NCBI GenBank assembly: GCA_905214495.1
Contig: CAJMLW010000019.1
Span: 1 to 31,669, forward strand
Direction of reading: 5' to 3'
DNA: 31,669 bases
Source: an uncultured bacterium
Lineage (GTDB): Bacteria > Bacillota > Negativicutes > Veillonellales > Veillonellaceae
Both the position numbers and the translations under genes were made by a program. This document shows, in pieces, positions 7,919 through 17,200 of this stretch. Each line of letters begins with the position of its first letter. The stretch's first letter is position 1. The notes beneath the pieces were generated by a model. The model saw nothing but the letters and a program-made list of their open reading frames with translations. It searched no databases and was not told where the DNA came from.

Positions 7919-8934
7919 AAATCCTTTCTCAACATTTCAGAATATACATCCCACACCGCATCGACTGGAATTTGAGCCATACAGTCGGGATCATCTACCA
8001 ATGGCTGTTCAGGTGTAGCCTTTGATGTAGGGGAAATAATAAGATGCACATGACTGCCACCATACGGACCCGTTCTATGCGGTGATGTGGTACCAAACAA
8101 AGCGATCAATGGTTTCTTTAATGCATTGGCAATATGTAAAGGCCCCGTATCAGCGCTGATGAAAATATGGCAGTGACGAATCAACTCGATTAACTCAGCC
8201 ATGGTCGTTTGACCAACTAAATTAATGAGATTATCGCTCTTCACATAGTTTTCTATAAATTGGCCTTTTTCACTATCATCAGGCGAACCCGCAATGACCA
8301 CCTTTTTACCACTTTCACAAAGGCGAATACATAATTCACCAAAATTTAATAACGGCCATTCCTTAACAATCCATCGCGCACCAGGTACAACGACAACATA
8401 ATCATCGGTTACACCTAGTTCGGATAGCCGGTTGCGAATCTTCCCTTCTGCTGCATGGTCATGAGGCATTGGAAATTCCACGCCATCCACTTCGCCACCT
8501 AAGGCACGTACCGTATCGAGATAGCGCTCAATAACGTGATCATATTTATGAGCTCCTACTAGAGCTTTATTAACTAATTGACTGCCCTCGCGAAGTTCCC
8601 AATAGCCATATTTCTCAGGAGAACCCGATAGTAGAGATACAATGGCACTTTTGGCGATACATTGTAAATCTAAGGTCATATCGAAATGACGACTATGTAG
8701 TTCTTTACGAAGATTCCATAAATAAGACGGCGATTTTAATTGTTTCTTATCGATGACAATTACTTCGTCCACCCAAGGGGTACCTGGCAAGAGGCTCGCA
8801 AATTGTTCATGTATAGCCCAGGTAATTTTTGCGTGCGGCAAATTTTGGCGCAATGCATATAATGTTGGCAATGCGTGAATGACATCACCTAAGGAACTCA
8901 TTTTTATGATGAGTATATTGGAATAGTCCTTCAT
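7915..8934 (-). CDS. waaC: ADP-heptose:LPS heptosyltransferase I (glycosyltransferase family 9)
   Basis: Transfers the first heptose from ADP-heptose to Kdo-lipid A. The start at 8934 (MKDYSNILIIKMSSLGD) is preferred because GAGGGG lies just upstream; a TTG at 8982 would add 16 unlikely residues. The 339-residue product has the SSLGDVIHALPTL nucleotide-sugar motif near the N-terminus, VVVPGARW in the middle and ISADTGPLHIANAL plus ALFGTTSPHRTGPYG at the C-terminus, as in WaaC. It is translationally coupled to waaF. It and waaF are only distantly similar, consistent with acceptors one sugar apart. Confidence 0.83.
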   Translation of the reverse strand: MKDYSNILIIKMSSLGDVIHALPTLYALRQNLPHAKITWAIHEQFASLLPGTPWVDEVIVIDKKQLKSPSYLWNLRKELHSRHFDMTLDLQCIAKSAIVSLLSGSPEKYGYWELREGSQLVNKALVGAHKYDHVIERYLDTVRALGGEVDGVEFPMPHDHAAEGKIRNRLSELGVTDDYVVVVPGARWIVKEWPLLNFGELCIRLCESGKKVVIAGSPDDSEKGQFIENYVKSDNLINLVGQTTMAELIELIRHCHIFISADTGPLHIANALKKPLIALFGTTSPHRTGPYGGSHVHLIISPTSKATPEQPLVDDPDCMAQIPVDAVWDVYSEMLRKDL

Positions 8935-8946
8935 AATAACCCCTCT

Positions 8947-8978
8947 ATGAACGAAGAATACACACAAATGTGGTTCAT
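8947..8978 (-). other. Intercistronic hairpin between gmhB and waaC
   Basis: ATGAAC (8947-8952) pairs with GTTCAT (8973-8978); inside, CACA (8961-8964) pairs with TGTG (8969-8972) around CAAA, leaving an 8-nt one-sided bulge. It sits directly before the waaC ribosome binding site and could affect its access. Confidence 0.4.
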
Positions 8979-8985
8979 CCAAAAA

Positions 8986-9486
8986 TTAATGCTTTAAAAT
9001 CTTTTTCATGAAATTTAATAGATTAGATTCTGTAAACAGGTATCCCTTTACCCCTGCAGCCTCAGCAGCATCTACATCACGCTGGCTATCACCGATGAGA
9101 AAGCTATGTTCTACATCAACATCAAAATCCTTGATAGCTTGCAAAATCATACCAGGCTTTGGTTTACGACAGTTACAATCGACAGCATAGCGTTCTACAG
9201 TGCCATCCTTGTGATGTGGGCAATAATAGAAATGTAAAATAGGTGCACCCGCTTTAAACAGTTCATTCCCCATATAATCATGTAGGATTTGTACATCGGT
9301 TTCCTTATAATAACCTCGTGCCACACCACTTTGGTTTGTTACGACTATAAGTTCATAACCAGAATCATGGGCTAATTTCAATGCTTCTTTTGCACCATCA
9401 ACCCACTGTAAATCCGCTATCTTATAGAGATAGGAAACATCCTTGTTAATAACCCCATCTCTATCGAGGAATAACACCTTTCTCAT
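8986..9486 (-). CDS. gmhB: D-glycero-beta-D-manno-heptose 1,7-bisphosphate 7-phosphatase
   Basis: Removes the 7-phosphate in ADP-heptose synthesis, between the kinase and adenylyltransferase steps of HldE. It is a HAD phosphatase of 166 residues: Asp8 and Asp10 in LFLDRDGVINKD are the nucleophile and acid/base, VVTNQSGV is motif II, and GDSQRD at 132-137 is the Mg-binding motif. Cys89, His91, Cys104 and Cys106 form the structural zinc site typical of GmhB. The C-terminus is short. The ATG has AAAGGA upstream, and the gene lies between hldD and waaC. Confidence 0.9.
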   Translation of the reverse strand: MRKVLFLDRDGVINKDVSYLYKIADLQWVDGAKEALKLAHDSGYELIVVTNQSGVARGYYKETDVQILHDYMGNELFKAGAPILHFYYCPHHKDGTVERYAVDCNCRKPKPGMILQAIKDFDVDVEHSFLIGDSQRDVDAAEAAGVKGYLFTESNLLNFMKKILKH

Positions 9487-9520
9487 ACTGCATCCTTTAC
9501 AATTATCTAAAGAATTAATA

Positions 9521-9542
9521 TTAATCTGTCACAACAGATTAA
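9521..9542 (-). other. Perfect intercistronic hairpin overlapping the hldD stop codon
   Basis: TTAATCTGT (9521-9529) and ACAGATTAA (9534-9542) form a perfect 9-bp stem with the 4-nt loop CACA. The stem includes the hldD stop codon. The sequence after it on the minus strand is A/T mixed, not a U-run, so it looks more like a processing or stability element than a full terminator. Confidence 0.6.
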
Positions 9543-10504
9543 CGCAAATACCCTTCGTTATTATCTAATAATTCACAATATTCTTTTACAGCATCAGCTA
9601 GTGGCGTAAAACCTTTATCATAGCCAGCAGCCAACAATTTAGTTGTGTCTGCTTCGGTAAAGCTTTGGTATTTACCAATCAACACTTCTGGGAACGGAAT
9701 GTACTCAATGCGACCTTTACCATTGTAGTCGATAACAGCTTGCATGAATTCATTGAAGCTATGTGCATGACCTGTACCACAGTTGAATGTACCAGAAATT
9801 TCAGGGTGTTCCCAGAAATAGAAGTTTACATTCACCACGTCTTTTACATAGATAAAATCACGTGTTTGGCCACCATTTTCATAGCCATCTGTGCCTTCAA
9901 ACAAATTGATAACGCCTGTTTCTTGGTTTTTATAGAACATTTGGCGTACAAGAGATGCCATTTTATCCTTATGTGCTTCATTAGGACCAAATACATTGAA
10001 ATAACGCAAACCTACAACTTGTGCTGTATATTCGCCTTCAAATTTACGTACATAACGATCAAATAATAGTTTAGAATATGCATACGGATTTAACGCTTCT
10101 TCTGCTTCTGGCGTTTCCACAAATCCATTGGTACCATTACCATAAGTGGATGCAGAGGATGCATAGATAAATGGGATGGCCCGATCTTGGCAATAATGGA
10201 ATAGATTCTTGGAACCTTCATAGTTGTTCTTCATCATATATTTGCCATTATATTCCATCGTATCTGCACATGCGCCTTCATGGAAAATGACTTCAATAGG
10301 ACCTACATTGAATGTACCGTCCGCAATAGCAGCATCAAAATCATCACAATCAATGTAATCTAAATAATCTAGATTTTGAAGATTGCGAATTTTACGACCA
10401 TCTGTCAAATCATCGACGATTAAAATATCATTGCGACCGCGTTCATTTAAGGCTTTCACAATATTACTACCAATAAAACCGGCACCACCAGTTACAATAA
10501 TCAT
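9539..10504 (-). CDS. hldD: ADP-L-glycero-D-manno-heptose 6-epimerase
   Basis: Converts ADP-D-glycero-D-manno-heptose to the L-glycero form used by WaaC and WaaF. It is an extended short-chain dehydrogenase of 321 residues: the NAD(P)-binding motif GGAGFIG is at residues 6-12, and the catalytic set is Ser near 118 with Tyr141-x3-Lys145 (YAYSK). Motifs such as FHEGACADTMEYNGKYMM and RYFNVFGPNE are characteristic of HldD rather than of UDP-galactose epimerases. Its ATG overlaps the hldE stop by 4 nt (ATGA), so translation is coupled; the Shine-Dalgarno GGAGGGG lies within hldE. Confidence 0.92.
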   Translation of the reverse strand: MIIVTGGAGFIGSNIVKALNERGRNDILIVDDLTDGRKIRNLQNLDYLDYIDCDDFDAAIADGTFNVGPIEVIFHEGACADTMEYNGKYMMKNNYEGSKNLFHYCQDRAIPFIYASSASTYGNGTNGFVETPEAEEALNPYAYSKLLFDRYVRKFEGEYTAQVVGLRYFNVFGPNEAHKDKMASLVRQMFYKNQETGVINLFEGTDGYENGGQTRDFIYVKDVVNVNFYFWEHPEISGTFNCGTGHAHSFNEFMQAVIDYNGKGRIEYIPFPEVLIGKYQSFTEADTTKLLAAGYDKGFTPLADAVKEYCELLDNNEGYLR

Positions 10505-11979
10505 AATTTCCCCTCCTTAGCCATCGTGGCTATTTTCTTTACGATATCCGATGTGGAGTAACCTTCTTTAAATGAAAGTACCTCTACTTCATCTACAGAT
10601 TCTCTACCAACGATATCCTCTTTTTTATAATCGCCACCCTTAACAAGAATATTAGGGCGTAAGTACGCTAATAATTCGGCAGGTGTATCCTCCTCGAAAA
10701 GGACAACACCATCTACACATTGTAAGGCGCTTAATAATGCCGCTCTATCCTCTTCAGACACGATAGGTCTTGTTTCACCTTTTAAACGTCTAACTGACGC
10801 ATCAGAGTTAAGCCCAATAATGAGGTGAGCCCCAAGTTGTGCCGCCTCTTGTAGATATGTAATATGTCCTCGATGCAGAATATCAAAGCAGCCATTTGTA
10901 AATACAACTGTTTCATCCATGCTTTGCCATTTATCGATTAACGCCTTCATTTCTTCTTTCGTATATAATGGACTAGATGTAGTCAATTGTCGTACAGAGC
11001 GCCATAATTCAATCAACTCTTGGCGATGGATTGGATATGTTCCCACCTTAGATACGACGATGCCAGCAGCGCCATTAGCGATATGTAGAGCTAAACGCAT
11101 GGATAAACCACTGGCTAAGCATGAAATCATCATAGCTACAACCGTATCACCAGCGCCACTCACATCGAATACATCCTGTTGTGTTGCTGGATTATGCCAA
11201 GTTCTACCATCCTTAGCCACAACGGTAATACCCTTAGCGGAACGAGTACCGATAATATATTTAATATTAATCTTATTAAGTACTTCCTTAGCCGCCTCAA
11301 TAACTGAGGTATCATTATTCGGAATCACACGACCTAAGGATTCACCCAATTCTTTTACATTCGGTGTAATACATGTAGCACCATCATATTTGGACCAATC
11401 AGCACCCTTAGGATCTACGATGGTCTGTACTTGATAAGTGTTCGCCAACTTGAATACATGTTGCAACAATGTCGGTGTGCATACGCCTTTTCCATAATCG
11501 GATATGACGATGCCTTGTAATCCACGTTGACAAAGCTTCTCGAGCCACATGATTAATTGTTCTTCTTCAGCAGCTGTAATAGGCGTAATGGTTTCAAAGT
11601 CGAGGCGCATCATTTGCTGACGGTCACCTAAAATACGCATTTTAGTAATCGTAGACCGACTTTCATCATGGATGAGACCGGATGTATCAATATGATCAGC
11701 GGCCAATAAGTTATCGAGTACTCTACCATGGTCATCGACACCAGCTACGGCCCCTAAATAGACATGGCAATCGAGATTGGCTAAGTTAGACGCTACGTTA
11801 CCTGCCCCGCCAAGCACTTCTTTCACAGAGGATACGCGATTGACCGGCACAGGAGCCTCTGGTGAAATACGGCTCACATCGCCAAATACATAACGATCCA
11901 CCATAACATCACCAATAACTGCAATGTTTAGGTTCGATAATGAATTTGTCAAAAACTCATTCACTGTTTTTGTAATCAT
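10501..11979 (-). CDS. hldE: Bifunctional heptose 7-phosphate kinase / heptose 1-phosphate adenylyltransferase
   Basis: One protein for two steps of ADP-heptose synthesis. Residues 1 to about 330 are a ribokinase-family kinase (VIGDVMVDRY near 21-30, GGAGNVASNL, and the anion-hole/base motif SGAGDT around 274-279). Residues about 355-492 are a nucleotidyltransferase with FTNGCFDILHRGH (HxGH motif 369-372) and RRLKGETRP. The 492-residue length equals the full fused enzyme of Gram-negatives. The ribosome site is AAAGGGG just before the ATG, with a perfect hairpin a few bases upstream. Confidence 0.94.
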   Translation of the reverse strand: MITKTVNEFLTNSLSNLNIAVIGDVMVDRYVFGDVSRISPEAPVPVNRVSSVKEVLGGAGNVASNLANLDCHVYLGAVAGVDDHGRVLDNLLAADHIDTSGLIHDESRSTITKMRILGDRQQMMRLDFETITPITAAEEEQLIMWLEKLCQRGLQGIVISDYGKGVCTPTLLQHVFKLANTYQVQTIVDPKGADWSKYDGATCITPNVKELGESLGRVIPNNDTSVIEAAKEVLNKINIKYIIGTRSAKGITVVAKDGRTWHNPATQQDVFDVSGAGDTVVAMMISCLASGLSMRLALHIANGAAGIVVSKVGTYPIHRQELIELWRSVRQLTTSSPLYTKEEMKALIDKWQSMDETVVFTNGCFDILHRGHITYLQEAAQLGAHLIIGLNSDASVRRLKGETRPIVSEEDRAALLSALQCVDGVVLFEEDTPAELLAYLRPNILVKGGDYKKEDIVGRESVDEVEVLSFKEGYSTSDIVKKIATMAKEGKL

Positions 11980-11991
11980 AGGTCCCCTTTC

Positions 11992-12010
11992 AAGAAATCT
12001 GTGATTTCTT
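11992..12010 (-). other. Perfect intercistronic hairpin between gmhA and hldE
   Basis: AAGAAATC (11992-11999) and GATTTCTT (12003-12010) form a perfect 8-bp stem with a 3-nt loop, ending a few bases before the hldE Shine-Dalgarno. It could shape ribosome access or mark a cleavage site; there is no U-run for termination. Confidence 0.55.
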
Positions 12011-12021
12011 CCCTATCTCGA

Positions 12022-12591
12022 TTAATAATCTTCTTCAATAAGTTCGCAAATGATATGACCAGCTAAAATGTGCATTTCTTGAATACGCGCCGTAACAGTA
12101 CTTGGAATAGCTAGTGTAAGATCGCATAATTCTGCCAATTTACCGCCACCTTCACCGGTGAAAGCAATCGTGTGCATACCTGTATTTCGTGCCATTTCCA
12201 CGGCTTTCACAACATTTTTTGAATTACCCGATGTGGAAATACCGATAAGTACATCCCCAGAACGGCCTAAGCCTTCAACTTGACGCGCAAACACTGCATC
12301 ATAGTCATAATCATTGGCAACAGCTGTCAAAATAGATGTATCTGTGGTAAGCGCAATGGATGCAAGAGAGCGGCGTTCTTTTTTAAAACGTCCAATAAGT
12401 TCTGCTGCAAGATGTTGAGAATCCGCAGCGGAACCACCATTACCACAGAATAAAATTTTATTGCCACTATTCAAAGCCACAATACAGCGGTTAGCAATTT
12501 CTTGAATAACATCCATCTGATCCATTGTTTTACTAAACACATCAAGATGGTCTGTAAATCGATCCGCAATGATTGGATTTATATCTGTCAT
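12022..12591 (-). CDS. gmhA: Sedoheptulose 7-phosphate isomerase
   Basis: First step of the pathway: sedoheptulose 7-phosphate to D-glycero-D-manno-heptose 7-phosphate. A 189-residue SIS-domain protein with CGNGGSAADSQHLAAELIGR and the phosphate-binding STSGNS loop (119-124). His60, Glu64, Gln171 and His179 have the spacing of the zinc ligands in characterised GmhA enzymes. The ATG shares one base with the stop codon of the preceding dipeptidase gene (TAATG), so the two are translationally coupled. Confidence 0.93.
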   Translation of the reverse strand: MTDINPIIADRFTDHLDVFSKTMDQMDVIQEIANRCIVALNSGNKILFCGNGGSAADSQHLAAELIGRFKKERRSLASIALTTDTSILTAVANDYDYDAVFARQVEGLGRSGDVLIGISTSGNSKNVVKAVEMARNTGMHTIAFTGEGGGKLAELCDLTLAIPSTVTARIQEMHILAGHIICELIEEDY

Positions 12592-13517
12592 TATAAAATC
12601 TCCTTTAGTAGGCGATCAGCGTTTTTCCAAAATAGTTTTTCCGTTTGTTCTTCTGAAAGCCCGGCGCCTCTAAATGCATCATACAAACGATGCATATCTG
12701 AAATATCCTCAATTTCTGTATTTGGCTTGATACCATCAAAATCAGTGCCTAGAGCAATTACATCTTCGCCACCTTTGTTAATGATATACAATCCATGTTT
12801 CACAATATCATCGATGCGACTGATAGATGAGGTACCTAAAAAGGATTGAGCAAAGTTCAAACCAATAACGCCACCCTTTTCGCCAATTAGACGAATCAAG
12901 TGGTCCGGCAAATTACGACGATGAGCTGTCACTTCTCGCGCATTAGAATGAGATGCAATAAAAGGCACATCAAGAATATCGCCTAATTGTTCTGTTCCCC
13001 CATCATTAAGATGAGAACAATCAACAATCATGCCTAATTCTTGCATCCGTTCCACAAATGCAACACCTGTTTTAGTTAATTTCTTATGAGGATCTCCCGT
13101 ATTAGGTTCCCCCAATTCATTAGGATAATTCCAGGTCAATGTAATAAGTCGAACACCATCAGCGTAAGCCTTGTCTAACTTAGCTAAATCGCCTCCAAGG
13201 ACTCCCCCCTCTTCAATGGATAATAAAGCAGCTACTTTATGATTTTCATAACATGCTGCAATATCATCATAAGAACGCACATGACTGATATAGTCGCTAT
13301 ATTTTTGTATCTGACTATCGAACAATTGGCGCATAGATTCATATCTACCATACGAATCGTCTTGTTCTTCTAAGTCTACAAATAATGCAAAATCCTGCAA
13401 TCGACTATGCCCTTTGATAAGGCGCTCAATATCAATTTTCCAGTTATTAGAAAATAAATCACCATCATTAGGGTGATCTATCAATTGCATTATCGTATCA
13501 CAATGTAAATCAATCAT
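12591..13517 (-). CDS. M19 membrane dipeptidase family protein (renal-dipeptidase type)
   Basis: A zinc dipeptidase fold of 308 residues. Visible ligands are His5 and Asp7 (IDLHCDT), Glu102 (SIEEGG), His169 (VDCSHL), His190 (ASHSNAR) and Asp259/Asp261 (GTDFDGI), so the active site is intact. There is no signal peptide or membrane anchor, so it is a cytosolic bacterial member. The family hydrolyses dipeptides, including some with a D-residue; a link with peptidoglycan or envelope turnover would fit the LPS neighbours but is inference. It lies 9 nt after nrdR and overlaps gmhA by one base. Confidence 0.87.
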   Translation of the reverse strand: MIDLHCDTIMQLIDHPNDGDLFSNNWKIDIERLIKGHSRLQDFALFVDLEEQDDSYGRYESMRQLFDSQIQKYSDYISHVRSYDDIAACYENHKVAALLSIEEGGVLGGDLAKLDKAYADGVRLITLTWNYPNELGEPNTGDPHKKLTKTGVAFVERMQELGMIVDCSHLNDGGTEQLGDILDVPFIASHSNAREVTAHRRNLPDHLIRLIGEKGGVIGLNFAQSFLGTSSISRIDDIVKHGLYIINKGGEDVIALGTDFDGIKPNTEIEDISDMHRLYDAFRGAGLSEEQTEKLFWKNADRLLKEIL

Positions 13518-13526
13518 ATATTCTCG

Positions 13527-14000
13527 CTACTTCTTTGCTTTCTTAGCATCTAATTTTTTTAATGCTTTTAGTTCAGCCATAAAGCTGTCAATATTATCAA
13601 ACTTGCGATATACAGAGGCAAAACGTACATATGCAACTTGGTCAATATCTTTTAATTGTTGTAATACAAGTTCACCAATACGATCTGTAGAAATCTCCTG
13701 ATTTACTTCATTGCGAATGTCTCGCTCTACATTATTGACCACTTCTTCCATAACGGACATAGGTACTGTTCGTTTGTCACAGGAACGCAACAAGCCATTT
13801 AACAATTTACCACGGTCAAATAATTCACGGCGACCATTTTTCTTTGCTACCATGAGTGGTACTTCTTCGATGATTTCATAAGTAGTAAAGCGGCGTCCAC
13901 AATTAATACACTCCCGACGACGACGGATACTATTTCCTTCATCTGTCGTTCTTGAGTCTGTTACCTTCGTGTCTGTATGTTGGCAATAAGGACATCTCAT
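13527..14000 (-). CDS. nrdR: Transcriptional repressor NrdR
   Basis: The repressor of ribonucleotide reductase genes that senses ATP/dATP. 157 residues, the usual length. The zinc ribbon is Cys3/Cys6 and Cys31/Cys34, followed by RRFTTYE and an ATP-cone domain from about residue 49 (VAKKNGRREL). Its lysine-rich tail (DAKKAKK) is ordinary. It heads the run containing the M19 dipeptidase and the heptose genes, 9 nt before the dipeptidase, an unusual partnership for NrdR. No ribonucleotide reductase gene is in the window. Confidence 0.95.
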   Translation of the reverse strand: MRCPYCQHTDTKVTDSRTTDEGNSIRRRRECINCGRRFTTYEIIEEVPLMVAKKNGRRELFDRGKLLNGLLRSCDKRTVPMSVMEEVVNNVERDIRNEVNQEISTDRIGELVLQQLKDIDQVAYVRFASVYRKFDNIDSFMAELKALKKLDAKKAKK

Positions 14001-14062
14001 TAGCTAATACTCCTTTTCTAATCAGTCAGTAATCATGAAAAAGGCAGAATACGCCTATTTTC

Positions 14063-14091
14063 TTATACCTTATATAGTACCATATTTAGTA
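14063..14091 (-). promoter_or_regulatory. Possible promoter of the nrdR-heptose gene run
   Basis: The minus strand shows TATAAG near 14068-14063 with a weak -35 (TTTTCC) 17 bp upstream, about 60-90 nt before the nrdR start. The -10 is good and the -35 poor, so the exact promoter is uncertain; this is the only plausible promoter region I see for the whole run. Confidence 0.3.
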
Positions 14092-14102
14092 GGAAAAGTA
14101 CA

Positions 14103-14180
14103 AAAAGAACCCCCTATAAACCTATGAATTATAACCTTTTTAGCAAGATCACATTCAAAATTGTTATAAGGGGTTCTTTT
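14103..14180 (-). terminator. Long-loop inverted repeat / terminator after pyruvate carboxylase
   Basis: Left arm 14103-14119 and right arm 14164-14180 (each 17 nt, starting AAAAGAACCCC on one side and ending GGGGTTCTTTT on the other) pair with one mismatch, flanked by A and T runs. It ends the pyc transcript on the minus strand. The 44-nt loop is much longer than usual, and TTATAAC inside it can pair with the inner part of the right arm (GTTATAA), giving an alternative fold. Confidence 0.65.
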
Positions 14181-14210
14181 TTATGCACTTACGTACTAAA
14201 TCGTATTAAA

Positions 14211-17200
14211 TTAACGTTTAATAGCATCTTGAACGTGTAACAAGCAATCACCGGATTCGATACGACTGCCTTCACGAACAAGAATTTCTTCAACGATACC
14301 ATCGATAGGAGCTGTAATTGTAGTTTCCATCTTCATAGCTTCTGTTACGATTAATGGTTCACCTTTAGTTACGGATTGACCTTTTTTAACTAGGATCTTA
14401 ACAACGGAACCAGATAACGTAGCACCAATTTCACCAGGGTTAGATTCATTTACTTTACGACGAACAACGCCAGTTGTTTTAGCATGTTTATCATGAACTT
14501 TAATAGAACGTGGTTGGCCATTGAATTCAAAGAGAACGATGCGATTACCATCTTCATCAGGATCGGATACACCATTCATCTTGATAATTAATGTTTTACC
14601 TTTTTCAATAGTAACTTGAATTTCTTCACCACGTTTCATACCAAAGAAGAATGTTGGTGTATCTAATACAGATACATTACCAAAGTCTTTAGTAAATTTA
14701 GTGTAGTCTTTAAATACTTTAGGATACAAGCAGTATGCACTTACATCTTCATCAGTAGTATTAGCACCCATTTCATTTAATTCATTACGAACATGTTCGA
14801 AATCAGTTGGAGGTAATACAGCACCAGGACGAACAGTAATAGGGCGAGCACCTTTCAAGATGATTTTTTGAAGTTCTTCAGGGAATCCTTGGTATGGTGT
14901 GCCCAAACGACCTTCGAAGAATTCTACTACGGATTGAGGGAAGTCTAATACATCGCCTTTTTCGTAGATATCTTTTTCAGTCAAGTTGTTTTGTACCATG
15001 TACAATGTCATATCACCAACGACTTTAGAAGAAGGTGTTACCTTGATGATATCACCAAACATCATATTAACTTGGTGATATACTTTTTTTATGTCTGTCC
15101 AACGATCACCAAGTCCAACCATTTTAGCTTGTTGTTGCAAGTTGGAATATTGACCGCCTGGCATTTCATGTTGGTATACTTCTGTATTTGGATATTTTTC
15201 AGCTTTATCAACGCCTCTGTAGTAAGGACGAATACTACCGAAGTAATGAGACATTTCTTCCATGTAGTCAATATTCATTTGTGGTTGACGTTCAGTACCA
15301 GCTAAAGCATAATACATAGAATTCATGCTTGGTTGGCTAGTGCCATTTGCAAATGCAGAGTAAGCCAAGTCGATAACGTCTACACCAGCATCTACAGCAC
15401 GTCCATAAGAATAAATAGTATTGCCAGAACCTTCATGAGAATGCAAATGAATTGGTACTGTTACAGCATCTTTCAAAGCGGATACTAAGTTGTATGCAGC
15501 TTGAGGTTTCAACAAACCAGCCATATCTTTAATAGCGATAATATTAGCACCCGCATTTTGCAATTCTTTTGCCATTTTTACATAATAATCAAGATTGTAT
15601 TTAGGCCGATTGCTGTCGAGAATATCGCCTGTGTAGCACAATGCAACTTCAGCAATCTTATTTTGATTGCGAACTTCATCGATAGCAACCCTCATATTGT
15701 CAAGGCTATTTAAGCTATCGAATACACGGAATACATCGATACCATTTTTAGCGGACAATTGAATGAAATTACGAACTACATTATCAGGATAGGATGTATA
15801 ACCAACGGCATTAGCACCGCGAATCAACATTTGAAGCAGTGTATTAGGCACTTCTTTACGGAACATGCGCAAACGTTCCCATGGATCTTCGTGCAAGAAG
15901 CGATAGGATACGTCAAATGTTGCACCGCCCCAACATTCTAAGGAGAATAGATTTGGTACACCTTTAGCGGCATCGCCAGCTACGCGCGCCATATCGATGG
16001 TACGCAAACGTGTAGCAAATAAGGATTGGTGAGCATCACGCCATGTTGTATCTGTAAAGAATACTTGTTTTTGGTCAGCCAACCATTTACTGAAGCCTTC
16101 TGGACCTAATTCGTCGAATTTTTGTTTTGTACCAGGTGCTGGAGATACATCTAGTTTAGATGGCAATTGCATTGGTTCAAAATCAGGTACCTCTTGAGGG
16201 CCTGCACCGGAGTAACCATTGATTGTAGTATCCGCAATGTAGCGAAGCAATTTAGTACCACGGTCACGATCTGGTTTTAATTCGAATAATTCAGGATGGT
16301 CTTCAATGAAGTTAACTGTATAGTTACCACTTTGGAATTCAGGATTTTCAAGAACGTTAATCAAGAAGTGAATGTTTGTTTTAACGCCACGAATACGGAA
16401 TTCTTTCAAGCAACGAAGCATTTTACGAATGGTTTCTTCATTGTTAGGACCGAATGCAGTAGCTTTTACAAGCAAGGAATCATAATAAGGTGTTACTACA
16501 GCGCCTGTGAAAGCATTACCGGAGTCTAATCGGATACCAAAACCGCCGGAACTACGATATGCCAAGATTTTACCAGTATCTGGCATGAAGTTGTTCTTAG
16601 GATTTTCTGTAGTGATACGACATTGAATTGCAGTACCTTTACAAGGAATTTCATCTTGTTCAGGAATGCCAACTTCTGGACTATGTAAATCATAGCCTTC
16701 AGCGATACGAATTTGAGAATGAACAATATCGATGTCCGTAATCATTTCTGTTACGGTATGTTCTACTTGGATACGAGGGTTAACTTCGATGAAATAGAAG
16801 GAACCGTCAGCAGTTACCAAGAATTCAACAGTACCAGCATTAACGTAGCCAACATTTTTCATGATTTTGACGGCTGCGTCACAGATACGTTTACGAGTTT
16901 CTAATGGCAATGCAAAAGCTGGTGCCATTTCAACAACCTTTTGGTGACGACGTTGTACAGAACAGTCACGTTCATGTAAATGAACTACATTACCATGTTC
17001 ATCACCTAAGATTTGAACTTCAATATGTTTAGGTTCAACGATGAGTTTTTCTACATATACATCGTCATCACCAAATGCTGCTTTAGCTTCGGATTTAGCG
17101 CGGTCATAAGCATCGCGTAAATCTTCTTTACGGTGAACTTCGCGCATACCGCGACCGCCACCACCATTTACGGCCTTAATCATCAAAGGATAACCGTGAG

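Noticed and set aside
8935..8982. Upstream extension of waaC to a TTG at 8982
   Set aside because: The extension sequence does not look like a heptosyltransferase N-terminus, and the ATG at 8934 has its own GAGGGG site.
10919..11434. A 171-codon plus-strand open frame opposite hldE
   Set aside because: The hldE protein on the other strand is unmistakable over the whole length, and the plus-strand frame shows no family features or ribosome site.
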